Shown: in pieces, positions 43,820-54,144 of the stretch
Numbering within the stretch: position 1 is the first letter of the stretch
Layout: the number at the start of each line of letters is the position of its first letter
NCBI GenBank assembly: GCA_001600355.1
Contig: BCJU01000008.1
Coordinates: 28,082-92,081 of the forward strand
From: Meira nashicola
Taxonomy: Eukaryota; Basidiomycota; Exobasidiomycetes; Exobasidiales; Brachybasidiaceae
Direction of reading: 5' to 3'
DNA length: 64,000 bases
Notes under the pieces: generated by a model
Database searches by the model: none
Told to the model about the DNA's origin: nothing
What the model saw: only the letters and a program-made list of their open reading frames with translations
Position numbers and translations under genes: made by a program

Positions 43820-44186
43820 ATATTTGAGCGTGTACATCCACGTGCAGGGCAATTTTGATCTGAGAGGAAGGTAAGGTGGTATATTACTGCTTTGTCTTTT
43901 GGTGTTTCTTAAGTAATACTTACAAGGGTATGAAACGCAAATTTGATATTTTGCATAACAATTTGTTCAATTTTCACCACAATCTATAAAATGCAGGAAA
44001 CAACTCTATCTTAATGCTTTACTAATCTTATAGCGCTTTGGGTATACTCACCAGTATCTAAGCACGGTCCTGTATATTCTGGATTATCTCCATAAGTGGA
44101 ACAATCTGACGTTCTTTTGAAACGTGAGAAAAGACTGAAGTACTAGCAAAGACTATTAACAATAAAGCGATACGTGAGAATTGCAT
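43820..44186 (-). pseudogene. Small secreted cysteine-containing protein, frameshifted
   Basis: ATG at 44186 gives MQFSRIALLLIVFASTSVFS, a clear signal peptide. After a frame change near 44110 the text DCSTYGDNPEYTGPCLDTGE follows, with a GTGAGT donor at its end. Near 43840, DQNCPARGCTRSNM looks like a later exon. Cysteine spacing suits a small secreted protein. The frameshift makes it a probable pseudogene unless the region has an unusual intron. Confidence 0.35.
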
Positions 44187-44219
44187 TTTTACATTATTGC
44201 AGTGAATGGAGGGGGGCGA

Positions 44220-44540
44220 ATTTTTTTATCTCTTAAGCTTTCGAAAAGTCCATCAAGTGCCAACTCTAAAATCGTTCTTTGATTCAGTGAGCGCGAGCGC
44301 AAAAGGAGCAATGCCTGAAAGCTAGTGGGACTTTTCCCTCGTTCTCACAGGGGTGGTCTAGTAGTGGCTAAAGAAGGGTGATTACTCTGGTATACAAAGA
44401 CACGGTGATTGCAGGTTCGAATCAATGGTTTTTTTGGGATCGTCCATGCCCCTATCATATACGAAATCACACTATACTGATCAAATTCATTACATGACGG
44501 TTGGATATGCGTGATAGAATAATCTGATCGCTTCCTTTTT
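44220..44540 (+). repeat. tRNA-derived SINE-like repeat, copy 3 (best preserved)
   Basis: Begins near CTTAAGCTTTCGAAAAG, contains GAGCAATGCCTGAAAGCTAG, then the tRNA-like unit: A box GGGGTGGTCTAGTAGTGG (44348-44365) and, about 60 bp on, the perfect B box GGTTCGAATC (44414-44423). A 110-bp non-tRNA tail (GGATCGTCCATGCCCCTATC) shared with copy 1 follows. This is the arrangement of a SINE with an internal RNA polymerase III promoter. Confidence 0.6.
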
Positions 44541-45060
44541 GCTCTTTGACTTTGGAATATCGTCCATATGTAGTTCTGACTTGCCTCTAATGAATGCGAC
44601 CTGCTTTTTTGTGAGTCCCTCACACATTCATTTTTTGGGACATACGACGCAATCTTAGCGTGATGCGATTGCAGGCACATCTAAAAGCCACAAAGAAATT
44701 GAATCCGTTTCGCAGATGATCTAACGCGCTGAAGAAATACAGAACCTTTGCCAACGAATGATCGCGAAAGTCTTGCAAAGGCAGAGAAAGTTTTACCAAT
44801 AAAGACTTTGAAATCGTAGACAGGGGCCTTGGAGCAGGTGCAATCAAAGTTGTTGAGATTCGCATGCAGGTGCTTGTCACATTCCTTCATTTCATTGCTA
44901 AGATTTCTAGTATTCTGCCGTTACAGTCGCAGAGTTATTGCATGCATTTCTTTTTACACCTTCACTTAAGATCCATATGTCAAAGGTTCAAAATCTAAGC
45001 CGTGAGGCTGAAGCGCGATTCTTTCGTGGCTTTCGGATTTTTTTTCGAACTACTTTGTAC
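44540..45060 (-). pseudogene. Acidic repeat-family gene, copy 3, decayed
   Basis: Matches 2540-3060 on the minus strand. Recognisable pieces: HANLNNFDCTCSKAP (compare INFDCAPPKEP of copy 1), FKVFIGKTFSAFARLSRSF, and IASYVPKNECVRD. The acidic N-terminal part is present only as broken sequence between 44900 and 45060. Frames switch several times. It follows SINE copy 3 directly, as copy 2 does. Confidence 0.5.
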
Positions 45061-46040
45061 TGTCGCTGCTGGTATCGTTAATACGCTCCGGGTCATCGTT
45101 GCAACGCATGTTCTCTTTTTGATTAAAATAGGAATTTCTATTTGACGGGTGTGTGGCGACTTCGGTATGACATCTCATCGGAAGGATCACTTACGATATC
45201 ATGAATGATTTTCTGCTGCGCAGACGAGAGTAAGAGTATGATTCAGAAAACTACGCGAGCAAGATAGCTTTGCTCTACTTGTTCAAATCCTTAGTCGTCT
45301 TCTGTAAGAAACCAGCTCCGGAAGACTTAACGCTTCCTTTGACGATATTTTAAAGACTACCGCTGCGCACCATTATTATAGCATCAGCTTTCTCAATTAT
45401 TCTTCCCAAACAATTTACGTTGTCACCGGCACAAATGTAGCAGAATACAGGAATTCCCTTTGTACCGCGCGTTCCGAACTAAAATCACCTTTGTTCCCTT
45501 TCTTTCCCAATGAGATAATCTTGGTTCTCCTTAGCTCCCCAATATGCACGCATGGTCTTCTTTGCATGAACAGTCATCGCTGAGGATCAGAGTTGAGATG
45601 TTCTTATTGCGAAGTAAGTCAGTCAGTCTCGTTCCCCATCTAACAATTTAAGACATCATACCAAGAACGTTTTCGCAGGACTTATAATATTTCATGCAGG
45701 TATGATGGATGTGCAATACGTCTCCACGCAGCATTTGCACGAGTAGATGATAACGCGAAGTACTAGCGCGTTTTTGCCCGGCTTCAATGCATGTATGATC
45801 GATCCTGTTTTATATTCGTCCCTACTGCAACTCTTTTTCTTTTATCGTTAAGCGTGCTGTTTAAATTTGTTTTTGCATTTTCCTCATAAATTTTTATACT
45901 GTCTTATACTCGATCAAGACACTCAACCGCCGCACGAGAACCCACGAGCTCTGGCAAACACACACACACACACACATTGGCGGTAGTGCCACTCTGCTAG
46001 ACGTGAATCCAAGTACTCGCGCGGCTGCCTTCTCATATAG
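45061..46040. other. Decayed coding-like stretch with a CA microsatellite
   Basis: Minus-strand text at about 45600-45360 reads MRAYWGAKENQDYLIGKE and, in another place, GTKGIPVFCYICAGDNVNCL then GRIIEKADAIIMVRSGSL. It looks like a broken gene of unknown family. A (CA)n tract lies at 45961-45976. Confidence 0.25.
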
Positions 46041-46049
46041 AATATCGAT

Positions 46050-48233
46050 CAAGGTATAGTATGAACGCAGGCAGAGTGCAAAGACTCCCTTGCTACTCGC
46101 GGCACATCCAGATATGCTCAGACTTATCCTCGCAAAACCGCTTCCCTATTTGTCTATAACAAAAGTATCGATCCACGTGAGAAGTATTTGTATTACCTGT
46201 GTCTTCCAAACAGCGTCTCAATTTAGCGACTCGTGATGCTTTCGAGAACGAAATGCTTCATATTCCAGCTCTTAAGTGTAATTGCGTAGCCACATGACGT
46301 ACACGCATAAGAGAGATCGTACAGAAAGAAGAGCAAGATTACTATGCTATGTCGAGGACGATAATATCTGTTATCCGTATTGACACGTGTTTTGTCGACG
46401 TAAAGCTCCTTTTTCATGGTTACGTATAGCCTGCTCACTTTTCAAGACAATTAGAAAACTTTCGCACGATTTTCAATCCGTATCGTTACGATCGATTTAA
46501 AGAGCATCAGGAAAGCCGAACTAGCATCAGAGTTCTTTAGAATCTTGATGAATCAAGTCGATCTCCACAAGGAAGAAGCAAGAAAGACACTTCCTGTCAA
46601 CACAGACATGCTCTGCCTGTTTCTTCGAGCAGCCGATTCGATCTTCCGATATCGGTAGCCTATGCGTCATGAGACCAGAAAGATTGTATAGATTGGGCTC
46701 AGAGAGGAAACACTGATACTCGGCTGAATACACTCCCTTTGACCTATTCCTCATGGTCTTGCGGCATGCACGGCATGTGAAAAGCCCCTATAATGCATCA
46801 TGACACACTGTTGATGATGCCATATCAAAAAATCGTCACGCGGCCACGAGACTGGCGGCAAACGGAATCTCTCATTTCCAAAGGTCTTTCCGTGATACGC
46901 GCGCAATCTCCCAGATCGATCATGAAATACGTGAACAGTCCATTGGACGGCATCTGACATGTGAAGAGCATTATTACACCCCCCACGTACGTATCGGGAT
47001 GCACATTGCCTTGGCCATATTGACAGTTCGAATCGATCAAAAGCATGCGAGATTTTATCTTCCAGTGGAAGGCCCATCCAGGGATGGAAGAGCCACTCTC
47101 CAGTGTATCCCAGAAGTTCTTCATATATCTGTGAGATTGACATGTAATGCATATGTGAAAAAGTCAGCCAGGCTTTACAATGTATCCTTCACGCTGCACT
47201 CACGTCTGGCCGGCTGAAAGGTACGATATGGGAAGCGGTACAATCCCAATACGGTTCGTCAGTAATCAGACAATTTGAATCCCGCGCGACAAGATCCCAC
47301 CGAAACTTGTTCTGGAGATGTAAGTGATCAGAAGTAGAGAAGATTCTTCGTTGTACTGATCTGATTTGTCGATGATCTCTTGGAATCGCTTTGAGTCGAT
47401 GTTGCAGGAGATGATGCCGCAGGCCTTCCACTTCTTTTTCCTATTGGGCCTCTCGGAAAAATCTCTTGTGGCATTTCAAGCGAAGGGGAGTCTGGAGGCG
47501 ATCTCGAAGTCAGAATGATTTATCAAATAGAGCAGACAGCATTCTCTTTCTTTTTCTCTTACCGTTGAAAGTCAACACATATTTACCGGGAGTCGGTGCA
47601 GAGTTTGTATCCACTGCAGTGCAACTCTCGCTCGCAACAAGCGTGATTGACCCTAGTGCGTCAGGTTCCAGACTCGTACAAGTGGAAATGCAGTAGAAAA
47701 TAAAGGCCCAATTGAGGTCTGCACTGGCTTCTAAGGATGCGACCGGTAAAATGCAGATTCTTTCCCCTGTCGATATGTGCACCTCTATCGATGATGAATT
47801 GGGTCAGCTTGCCATAGACAGCGGGTAATGGATCGGAGCATATTGATTCTGCGATGATACTGAAAAATCCATATCGAGATCAATCAACACGATGTACTTT
47901 CACTATCTAGCGTGCCTAGATGATGGATGGAAGTGAGGAAATTAGTTTCGCGTATCAAAATCGAGTCTGAACCTGCTCGCTGCAACACGCTAATAATTCG
48001 TCATCCACACATATTGTGCGTATGTACTCGACCGCGTCACCGCTCTTCTCTCGTCTACCATCTGCCTGTTATCACAAAAATGGTATTGGAGTAACAAGAA
48101 AAGGCATCGAAGATTTTCTAAAATATTTTTATAGGAGCTGATTTGCAGAATGCGCTGTAAGCAGGCACTTACTAGACACCTTCTGTGAGAAGAACGAAGG
48201 TGAGCAGCTTTTGTTGGAACTTAGGCAGTAGTA
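46050..48233. repeat. 2.2-kb duplicated module with HNH gene, copy B
   Basis: Direct copy of 7755-9933, aligned along its whole length. The left edge is near CGCAGGCAGAGTGCA and the right edge near GGTGAGCAGCTTTTGTTGGA. In copy A the next bases belong to the family F module; here unrelated sequence follows. Confidence 0.85.
46751..47872 (-). pseudogene. HNH_2-type nuclease, copy 3, one nonsense codon
   Basis: Exon 1 from ATG 47872 reads MDFSVSSQNQYAPIHYPLSM, then TGA at 47804-47806 where copy 1 has TGG (Trp). The remaining exons are clean: LVARDSNCLITDEPYWDCTA then SHIVPFSRPD, a GTGAGT intron, IYEELLGYTGEWLFHPWMG, EDKISHAFDRFELSIWPR, an intron GTGCAT...GTCAG, WTVHVFHDRSGRLRAYHGK and RYRGFSHA-type ending (HYRGFSHAVHAARP). 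All HNH residues are present. A single G-to-A change inactivates it unless translation starts downstream. Confidence 0.75.
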
Positions 48234-49300
48234 ATTGTGCCACAGTTGCCTGAAGAAATCTCTCGTAATGCGCAACTCGGATGAACCGCATTATAGATAC
48301 GAACGCCGCCGCAATATAAATGAAGATTTTCAATGGACGTTCAACAGAACAAACGCTTATTATTTTTCTTCTTGTGGCATTGGCATTGAAATTTGATTTG
48401 TGCGCAGACCTAAACTTGCGTGCACTAAGAAAATGATTTCTTCTAGAGGGAGGGGGTTTTTACTATATTTCTTAGCTCGACATAGAATTGTATGCCAGGA
48501 CGCGTCTGCACTACACAGAGCAGGTTTAGCTTTTCCCAGCTTTTCACCACTGCTCACGCGCGTACGAGCCATACTAACAGTTCAATTGCCGAACGATGAA
48601 TAGGTTCAGGAGATATGTAAATGAAGCAATCTAGGACATCCGGAAACTGGTCACATACGTAGTGGATTTACAGACAACTTGTTGTTTTTGCGCCTTTGCG
48701 GCGCTGCGGCGCTGTAGCCGTGAGATTATTGTGTTACATGGCACAGTAACTTGCAAGCTGACTTGAAAAGAACTCGATGTCTTTTGAAGATGCGATCTTC
48801 TGATGTTCCACTATTCTCTTTTTCAAAAAGCCTCGAATTTACCAAAATCTTCCATTTTATCGATTGACTGTCAAGATGCTCAAGAAGTACACAGCATGTT
48901 TTACTTTTCGGAGCTGTAGCTTATGGAACAGTGATTTAGAGATTAACGTCGCGGAATGACACAAGTGTTTGCTCGAAATTGAAAGTCGCACTGCCACAGG
49001 TGGCATTGCATCGGAAAATAGCTGAAAATAGGGGAGATTATACGCATTGCAATAGACTTAGCTTTATGGCACTGGAAAGGGAGTCTTCACATCGCAACAG
49101 AATGAAATTATAGCAGCGAGGCATTACGACACACACTGCTCTGAATGTAAAGTTGATTCTAGTATGTGCTGCAGCACCAAGAATTTGCAGGAGGAGCAGG
49201 AAGTTTACCTTGAACCTAGCCTTGAGAGACCGAAACGCTCCGTGTGTTCTGAGATAATCTACATGCGCTTTTTAATGTCGCATCGGCTGATTGGGAATTC
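48234..49300. other. Stretch without a supported gene
   Basis: Short overlapping frames on both strands near 48360-48603 have no domain support. Nothing else recognised. Confidence 0.4.
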
Positions 49301-49307
49301 TTCGACA

Positions 49308-49314
49308 TATAAAA
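49308..49314 (+). promoter_or_regulatory. TATA box for the gene at 49393
   Basis: TATAAAA lies 79 bp upstream of the ATG, a good distance for a fungal core promoter. Confidence 0.45.
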
Positions 49315-49392
49315 GCAAAAATATTTTTGAGCAGAATTCATAGCTCAACAATATCATCACATCATTGATTGCTCAGAGTCGAATCGACCATC

Positions 49393-50215
49393 ATGACCTC
49401 TGCCTATCTACTCGTCCTCTTCGGTATATCTGCCGCTTTACTTCTTAGGTTGAGATTGAGACTGAGTGGGCAAATTAAACGTGCGAACCATTGGAAAAGC
49501 ATCCGAGGATCAAAAAAAGAATCTTGGCGGGTGAGTGTGCAGGGCGCTATGAAATCAACTCTGCGGGGATCTACTCTCAGCATACCTTGATTGACACATT
49601 TGAGCTCCGCCTGGTAGTCTGGGCATCGTCATGGTAAAGCACCAGAAAAATGCGAAGAAGCTGAGCCTTCATCTCGCTTGAGAAGACGTTGGCTGCCATT
49701 TCCACATCGCGTGACAAGGCCTTTGTGGTTGGACAGTATGGCGATGCATTGCGTCCATGGATCATGAAGGCGCTTACGTCAAGAACCAGCAGCAACGACA
49801 AGAAAGGTAAACACAGTGTCCTCAATTACTCATTCAGCATTCACCAAATTTCCAGGAAAAACGTTCGGTGAATTTTCAAACACAGCAAGCGTTGCAGCCA
49901 CAACGGTGGCAGTTTGTTCATACTAATACGCTCTCTAATCCAGGTTTGATTAGTGAACTATCGGTTTCCATAGAAAAACAATTCTTCCCGCATTCATCAA
50001 AATCTTTACTCACGCAACTTCCCGTTATGAGTGGTGGCGGGGCTGGTGCGATGAAATCTCCACTTCAAGGTTCTGGTGGAACGGCTGTAAATGTTGTACA
50101 GCAACAACACCTTCAACTTGGAGATGCTTTATTGCATGTTACCCTCTCTACTCCAATTGAACATTTCTTTGACTTGTCACAATATAATGAGTCTCTGTCA
50201 CAATCACAAAAGGCA
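49393..50215 (+). CDS. Unknown multi-exon gene, 3' end cut by another fragment
   Basis: ATG at 49393 opens a hydrophobic N-terminus (AYLLVLFGISAALLLRLRL), a signal anchor or signal peptide, ending at a GTGAGT donor near 49531. A later exon reads AAISTSRDKAFVVGQYGDAL then RPWIMKALTSRTSSNDKK. After a splice ending CCAG, with a TACTAAT branch site 18 bp earlier, it continues LISELSVSIEKQFFPHSSKS and AVNVVQQQHLQLGDALLHVT. The second exon start is not settled because phases disagree. At about 50215 the sequence runs into the antisense of a phosphatase fragment, so the natural 3' end is probably lost. Family unknown. Confidence 0.4.
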
Positions 50216-50218
50216 ATA

Positions 50219-50716
50219 TCATTGTGTTTTTACAATATTGTAAAACAATTGTTGTACGACAAATGCATTCGTGTGGTCTTTCACTAAAGTAGAAGAATCT
50301 AAGATACCTCCATCGGTTGAGCGAATAAAATTGATTTGCAAATGCGTAACCATTCTGGAAAGATAAAGTTGCATAACTATAATCATCTGCATAAGCGAAT
50401 GCATTATATCCTTGTCGATTTCCCACATCGTTTAAACCTTCGATACTTCCCGCTCCGCCTGCTACGATGTATATTGGAGCTTCTGGATTATTTTGACCGG
50501 CAGGATCGGCCGCTCCATTGTATACGGGGAAGAGTCGTTGGGAGCTGTGAACGTGTCCGAAAACAGCCAGATCAACTCCGTATTTCTACAACAATGGCTC
50601 AAAGGCTTTTTGACAAGGCGCACAAACGTTTGAATTTCATCCGGTACTATACCAAGGACGATGACCGGCAAGAACATACATAGCGATACGAATATTTTCA
50701 GAAGCACGTACGACGA
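50219..50716 (-). pseudogene. Purple acid phosphatase C-terminal fragment
   Basis: Minus strand reads VLAGHRPWYSTG (metal-site GHRP-Y motif), two in-frame stops around CAPCQKAFEPLL, then KYGVDLAVFGHVHSSQRLFP (GHVH metal ligands), IYIVAGGAGSIEGLNDVGNR and AYADDYSYATLSFQNGY. A frameshift in a T run precedes the last piece, STDGGILDSSTLVKDHTNAF. These are the classic C-terminal motifs of secreted binuclear-metal phosphatases. The N-terminal half is absent and there are at least two nonsense codons and one frameshift. Confidence 0.85.
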
Positions 50717-50949
50717 TCAGTTATGTATGCGAACAATCTTAAGCGAACAATCTTACAGCGTGATGCCTTTGGCACAGGAAACGGAATGAAGCTTCACACA
50801 ACATATATTCTGCTGATGGGGATTTAGATCGAAAATTGAAATTTCGATACAGTATTCGTAAAAAAAATCATTTAGCTTGCCTGTCATATGCCCAGATCGC
50901 AGCAGGTTCCCGTATTCGCTTTTACAAGCTTTATGGCTGTTCCTCGATA

Positions 50950-53304
50950 CTACTGAAAAATAAGAGAATCTCTGATTTCATCCTCTGTGTGATGTAGTTG
51001 CTGTGCCTCAACATCATACAAAAAACTCAGCTTTCTTACTGCTTTCTCTGGCTTCTCAAATGTCTCTTTGCCCGAGCGTTGTCCTATTTTCGTGGACGTA
51101 TTGTAGTCTAGACTCTGCTCGCGCGAGGGATCAATGGCGTCAAGTTGCAGCAAAGATTGCTCTACATCCAGCCCTGGACATTGTCTGCTTTGTGTCTCGA
51201 AGTAGGAAGACTCTACACCGATTTCATCCTCAGCATCTCTAGATGCACAGCCTGCGTTCTGTAGAATGCTTGATGTAGGGTGGAGATAGGCTAGTTTACG
51301 TCTTCTTCCGCCCTTTCTGGCAGTAGACAGCTCTGAATCGTGCAACCCAAAATTTTGCGAGTCTTGACCCAAATTTTGTAAAGGAAATGCAACAGGCTCG
51401 TTGTTTACAGTCTCAGAATTGGTGAAAGTTGAAAGTCGGAATTTTCTTGCAGGAGTATGCTGCTCAGCCTTTGACGGGGCTGCAATGATGATCGATTCGT
51501 ACGTTCTAAATGCAATCGCAAACAAAGTCACCGAGCCAAAGATTACGGTTGTCCAACAGACCAATAGCACAGCACATGCGAACACTTGCTCATATAGGGT
51601 GCCACCGTCTTGTGGCTGCTCGCTTCCGCCATAGCTTCCGATTGCCAATGAGCACGCAGCTCCCAGAAAGATTAGACAACCAGGGGCAATTGCGATCGCT
51701 TGAACACAAACATGCATTAAGGCTTTCTTCAAAGCATGTTTCCTCCGCATACTGGCTTTCACCTGACGTGTTGTCTGCTTGGCGTGTGAAGTACTATCTA
51801 CTCCCGCGACTATTGCCATAGCACCTCTGACGTCGTCTACATCTCTACGGTAGTGTTTGCTAGTTGCATTTTTATTCTCCCTAGCTTTCATCATGGCAAT
51901 GACACCTGCTTCATCAAATTGAAACGGAAACCCTCCATGCAAAATATCCGAGAGATTCTCAAGGTCGCTCTCCGGCCTTTCCCGTTCTCGGCTGGACTCT
52001 AATTGCATTTTCTCATCTTCCTGGTCTTCTTTTTTGGCTTTTCCTATAACAAGCTCCATATGATCATCCACAACGGTAGCAAGTGATGCTCCGCGGCTTC
52101 TTAAATAGACCGCATCTGGACCTTTAGACTGACTGCTTGTGTTCTGTATTCGATCGGAAGTTTCAGAATGTCCGAAGTGACGACGAGCTTCTTCACAGTA
52201 ACTTTTGGCAGCATGAAGAGCAATAGGAACCACAAGCTTATCTCCATCTGCCATACGTCGTCCATTCAGCGCAACACGGTCAGATTCTGCACCCACTACG
52301 TCAATTGGATCTGCGTGGTCTGAGATCGCAAATCCACGAAATCTCTCATCTTGAGGGTTGACGCCTTGTAGCTCATGGCGGATTGTCAGGACGAGTCGCA
52401 AGGCAAGGAAAGAATAAATTACAAAGATGAATAAAGCCCAAGTGCTCCAGATGATCATTGTGATGCTGGCCATGTACATCGCAGGCAAAATGTCGTACCA
52501 GACATGTTGGGCGTCTGTAATCATTCCTTGGGAAAAGAATGGCAGATTGGCATACTGGTGTTGCCATGCAATTTGTTGTTGCAAGGCAACGTTGAACAAT
52601 CGATTCCCATACACCGTTGGAATAACAATGGATATAACATTACAAGCTGGCACCACAATAATTGCGAAATTAATCAACCAGGAGTGTGTGACAAAGCTGC
52701 GAAGATTAATTTGAAGCGTTTCAAGAACGGATCGCTCCTCTCCTAACCCAGAGAAGTGTCCAATTGGTCTGGGAATGGCATGATACGTACCAAGAGCAGC
52801 AATCGAAGCTCCAAAGATCAGCGGAATCCAAGTAAAGTGCACCCAGGCAAGGGCATTGATAGGAGCTTGGCTGCGCTGGTTATAAAAACCATCCAACGTC
52901 CAAAGCAATGCTACAAATATGATACCGTAGATGCCTTCGACAAGTGAAAAGCACAGCATAGAGTTTGGCACAAAAATTGTTCCAGATGGTCGACTTTTGG
53001 AGCGGATAATCCAAAATGACTTTTCGTATACGCGTGCTGAGAGTATTACCATCACTACCAAAAGTAGTAGGCAAACGTAGCTCGCACAGAATCGAACTTG
53101 TGTCCAAATACCTTTACCTGGCAGCTTGAGAATGAAAAGCCTTTCGAGAAATTCCGCCAATTCTTTTACGTCTTGAAAGTCCGGCAGTTGCGCTCTACTA
53201 GCCTCATTGCCGAAAGAAAAGAGCGATCGAACAGGTTTTGGCTGGAGTTCAAAGTTATATTGGTATAGTGAGTAGCCCATCTCGTTGGTTTTTTCGTGTG
53301 TCAT
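50950..53304 (-). CDS. Seven-helix membrane protein (GPCR-like), 784 residues, intact
   Basis: Single exon, ATG 53304. Hydrophobic spans at about residues 72-92, 114-134, 150-173, 209-231, 272-306, 529-556 and 572-599 make seven helices. Spans 5 and 6 are separated by a hydrophilic loop of about 220 residues, and a tail of 185 residues ends the protein. Loop and tail are rich in Ser, Glu and Lys (KKEDQEDEKMQLESSRERER). A long third cytoplasmic loop and long tail are GPCR-like, but no motif of Ste2, Ste3, cAMP-receptor or Git3 families was recognised. It is the longest intact gene here. No intron is needed. Confidence 0.8.
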   Translation of the reverse strand: MTHEKTNEMGYSLYQYNFELQPKPVRSLFSFGNEASRAQLPDFQDVKELAEFLERLFILKLPGKGIWTQVRFCASYVCLLLLVVMVILSARVYEKSFWIIRSKSRPSGTIFVPNSMLCFSLVEGIYGIIFVALLWTLDGFYNQRSQAPINALAWVHFTWIPLIFGASIAALGTYHAIPRPIGHFSGLGEERSVLETLQINLRSFVTHSWLINFAIIVVPACNVISIVIPTVYGNRLFNVALQQQIAWQHQYANLPFFSQGMITDAQHVWYDILPAMYMASITMIIWSTWALFIFVIYSFLALRLVLTIRHELQGVNPQDERFRGFAISDHADPIDVVGAESDRVALNGRRMADGDKLVVPIALHAAKSYCEEARRHFGHSETSDRIQNTSSQSKGPDAVYLRSRGASLATVVDDHMELVIGKAKKEDQEDEKMQLESSRERERPESDLENLSDILHGGFPFQFDEAGVIAMMKARENKNATSKHYRRDVDDVRGAMAIVAGVDSTSHAKQTTRQVKASMRRKHALKKALMHVCVQAIAIAPGCLIFLGAACSLAIGSYGGSEQPQDGGTLYEQVFACAVLLVCWTTVIFGSVTLFAIAFRTYESIIIAAPSKAEQHTPARKFRLSTFTNSETVNNEPVAFPLQNLGQDSQNFGLHDSELSTARKGGRRRKLAYLHPTSSILQNAGCASRDAEDEIGVESSYFETQSRQCPGLDVEQSLLQLDAIDPSREQSLDYNTSTKIGQRSGKETFEKPEKAVRKLSFLYDVEAQQLHHTEDEIRDSLIFQ

Positions 53305-54144
53305 ATGGTCAGAGTGGAAGTAAGAGGGTAAATCAATCGGACACGTCCGTCAGATCAAATTATACGAGAGAACAGGCAAATGAGTGGATGGCAATGCTTC
53401 AATTTGCTCTGAGAAGCGAAAATCAATGTGCATTAAGTCGTCTGGGATGCATAAGGCTTCTTCTTGCTTTGCTATAGCGAGGTAAGAACCTTTCTGTCAG
53501 GATATAAGGGTACAATGAAAGATGTAATACGGGTAAAGGCTGTGAATGTATATCTGGAGAATCTGCAAAAGACAAATGGGAGGCTTTGCTCAGTCATTCT
53601 TTGAATGTAAATTGTGGTCAAAATGCTTAAGGCTAGTTTTTTGAGTCAACAATCGATCTCAGATCCTCTAGCTTGAAGGAAAATAAATTTATGAGAGCGT
53701 ACAGGACAGATAGCTACTTCTCAAACCCCACAACTCGATATATCCCAGTGCTCCTCTTCATTGGTCACAAAAAGCTGTGGTCGAAATCTTTACATTTGTG
53801 TTGCCTACGTATCGAGTTTTTCCTTTTCTTCTAGTGTTTCCTACGCATGCGCTATGTTCATTGCAATCCTAGAGGACGCCAATCGAAGTTGAAGTCAATG
53901 TGCTCAGCGATGCGCGATCTGCAAGTTAGAGGTCGATTAAATCCCGTAGCTGCGGCATTACAATCGTTAGCGTGTTCTTCTATGTTTGTGGCGTCGAAAG
54001 TGACGCTAGATCTGAGAGGAGATGTATAGGCGGAAAGGGTGGCGAACATGCATGAGAACTCGGAAAGGTGCGAATCATGCATCGGAAAGGTGCGAAGACA
54101 AGCGGGAATATAATTTACTTAGGGGCACAGTCTGAAGCATCGAA
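53305..54144. other. Intergenic stretch upstream of the seven-helix gene
   Basis: No supported frame; a 60-residue plus-strand frame at 53847-54029 lacks any other evidence. Confidence 0.4.

Noticed and set aside
9400..47800. Inverted terminal repeats bounding the HNH module
   Set aside because: I compared the edges by eye and found none, but a proper alignment could still reveal short ones.
46751..47872. Repeat-induced point mutation as cause of decay
   Set aside because: One TGG-to-TGA change fits, but most defects in the window are indels and mixed substitutions without a C-to-T bias that I could see.
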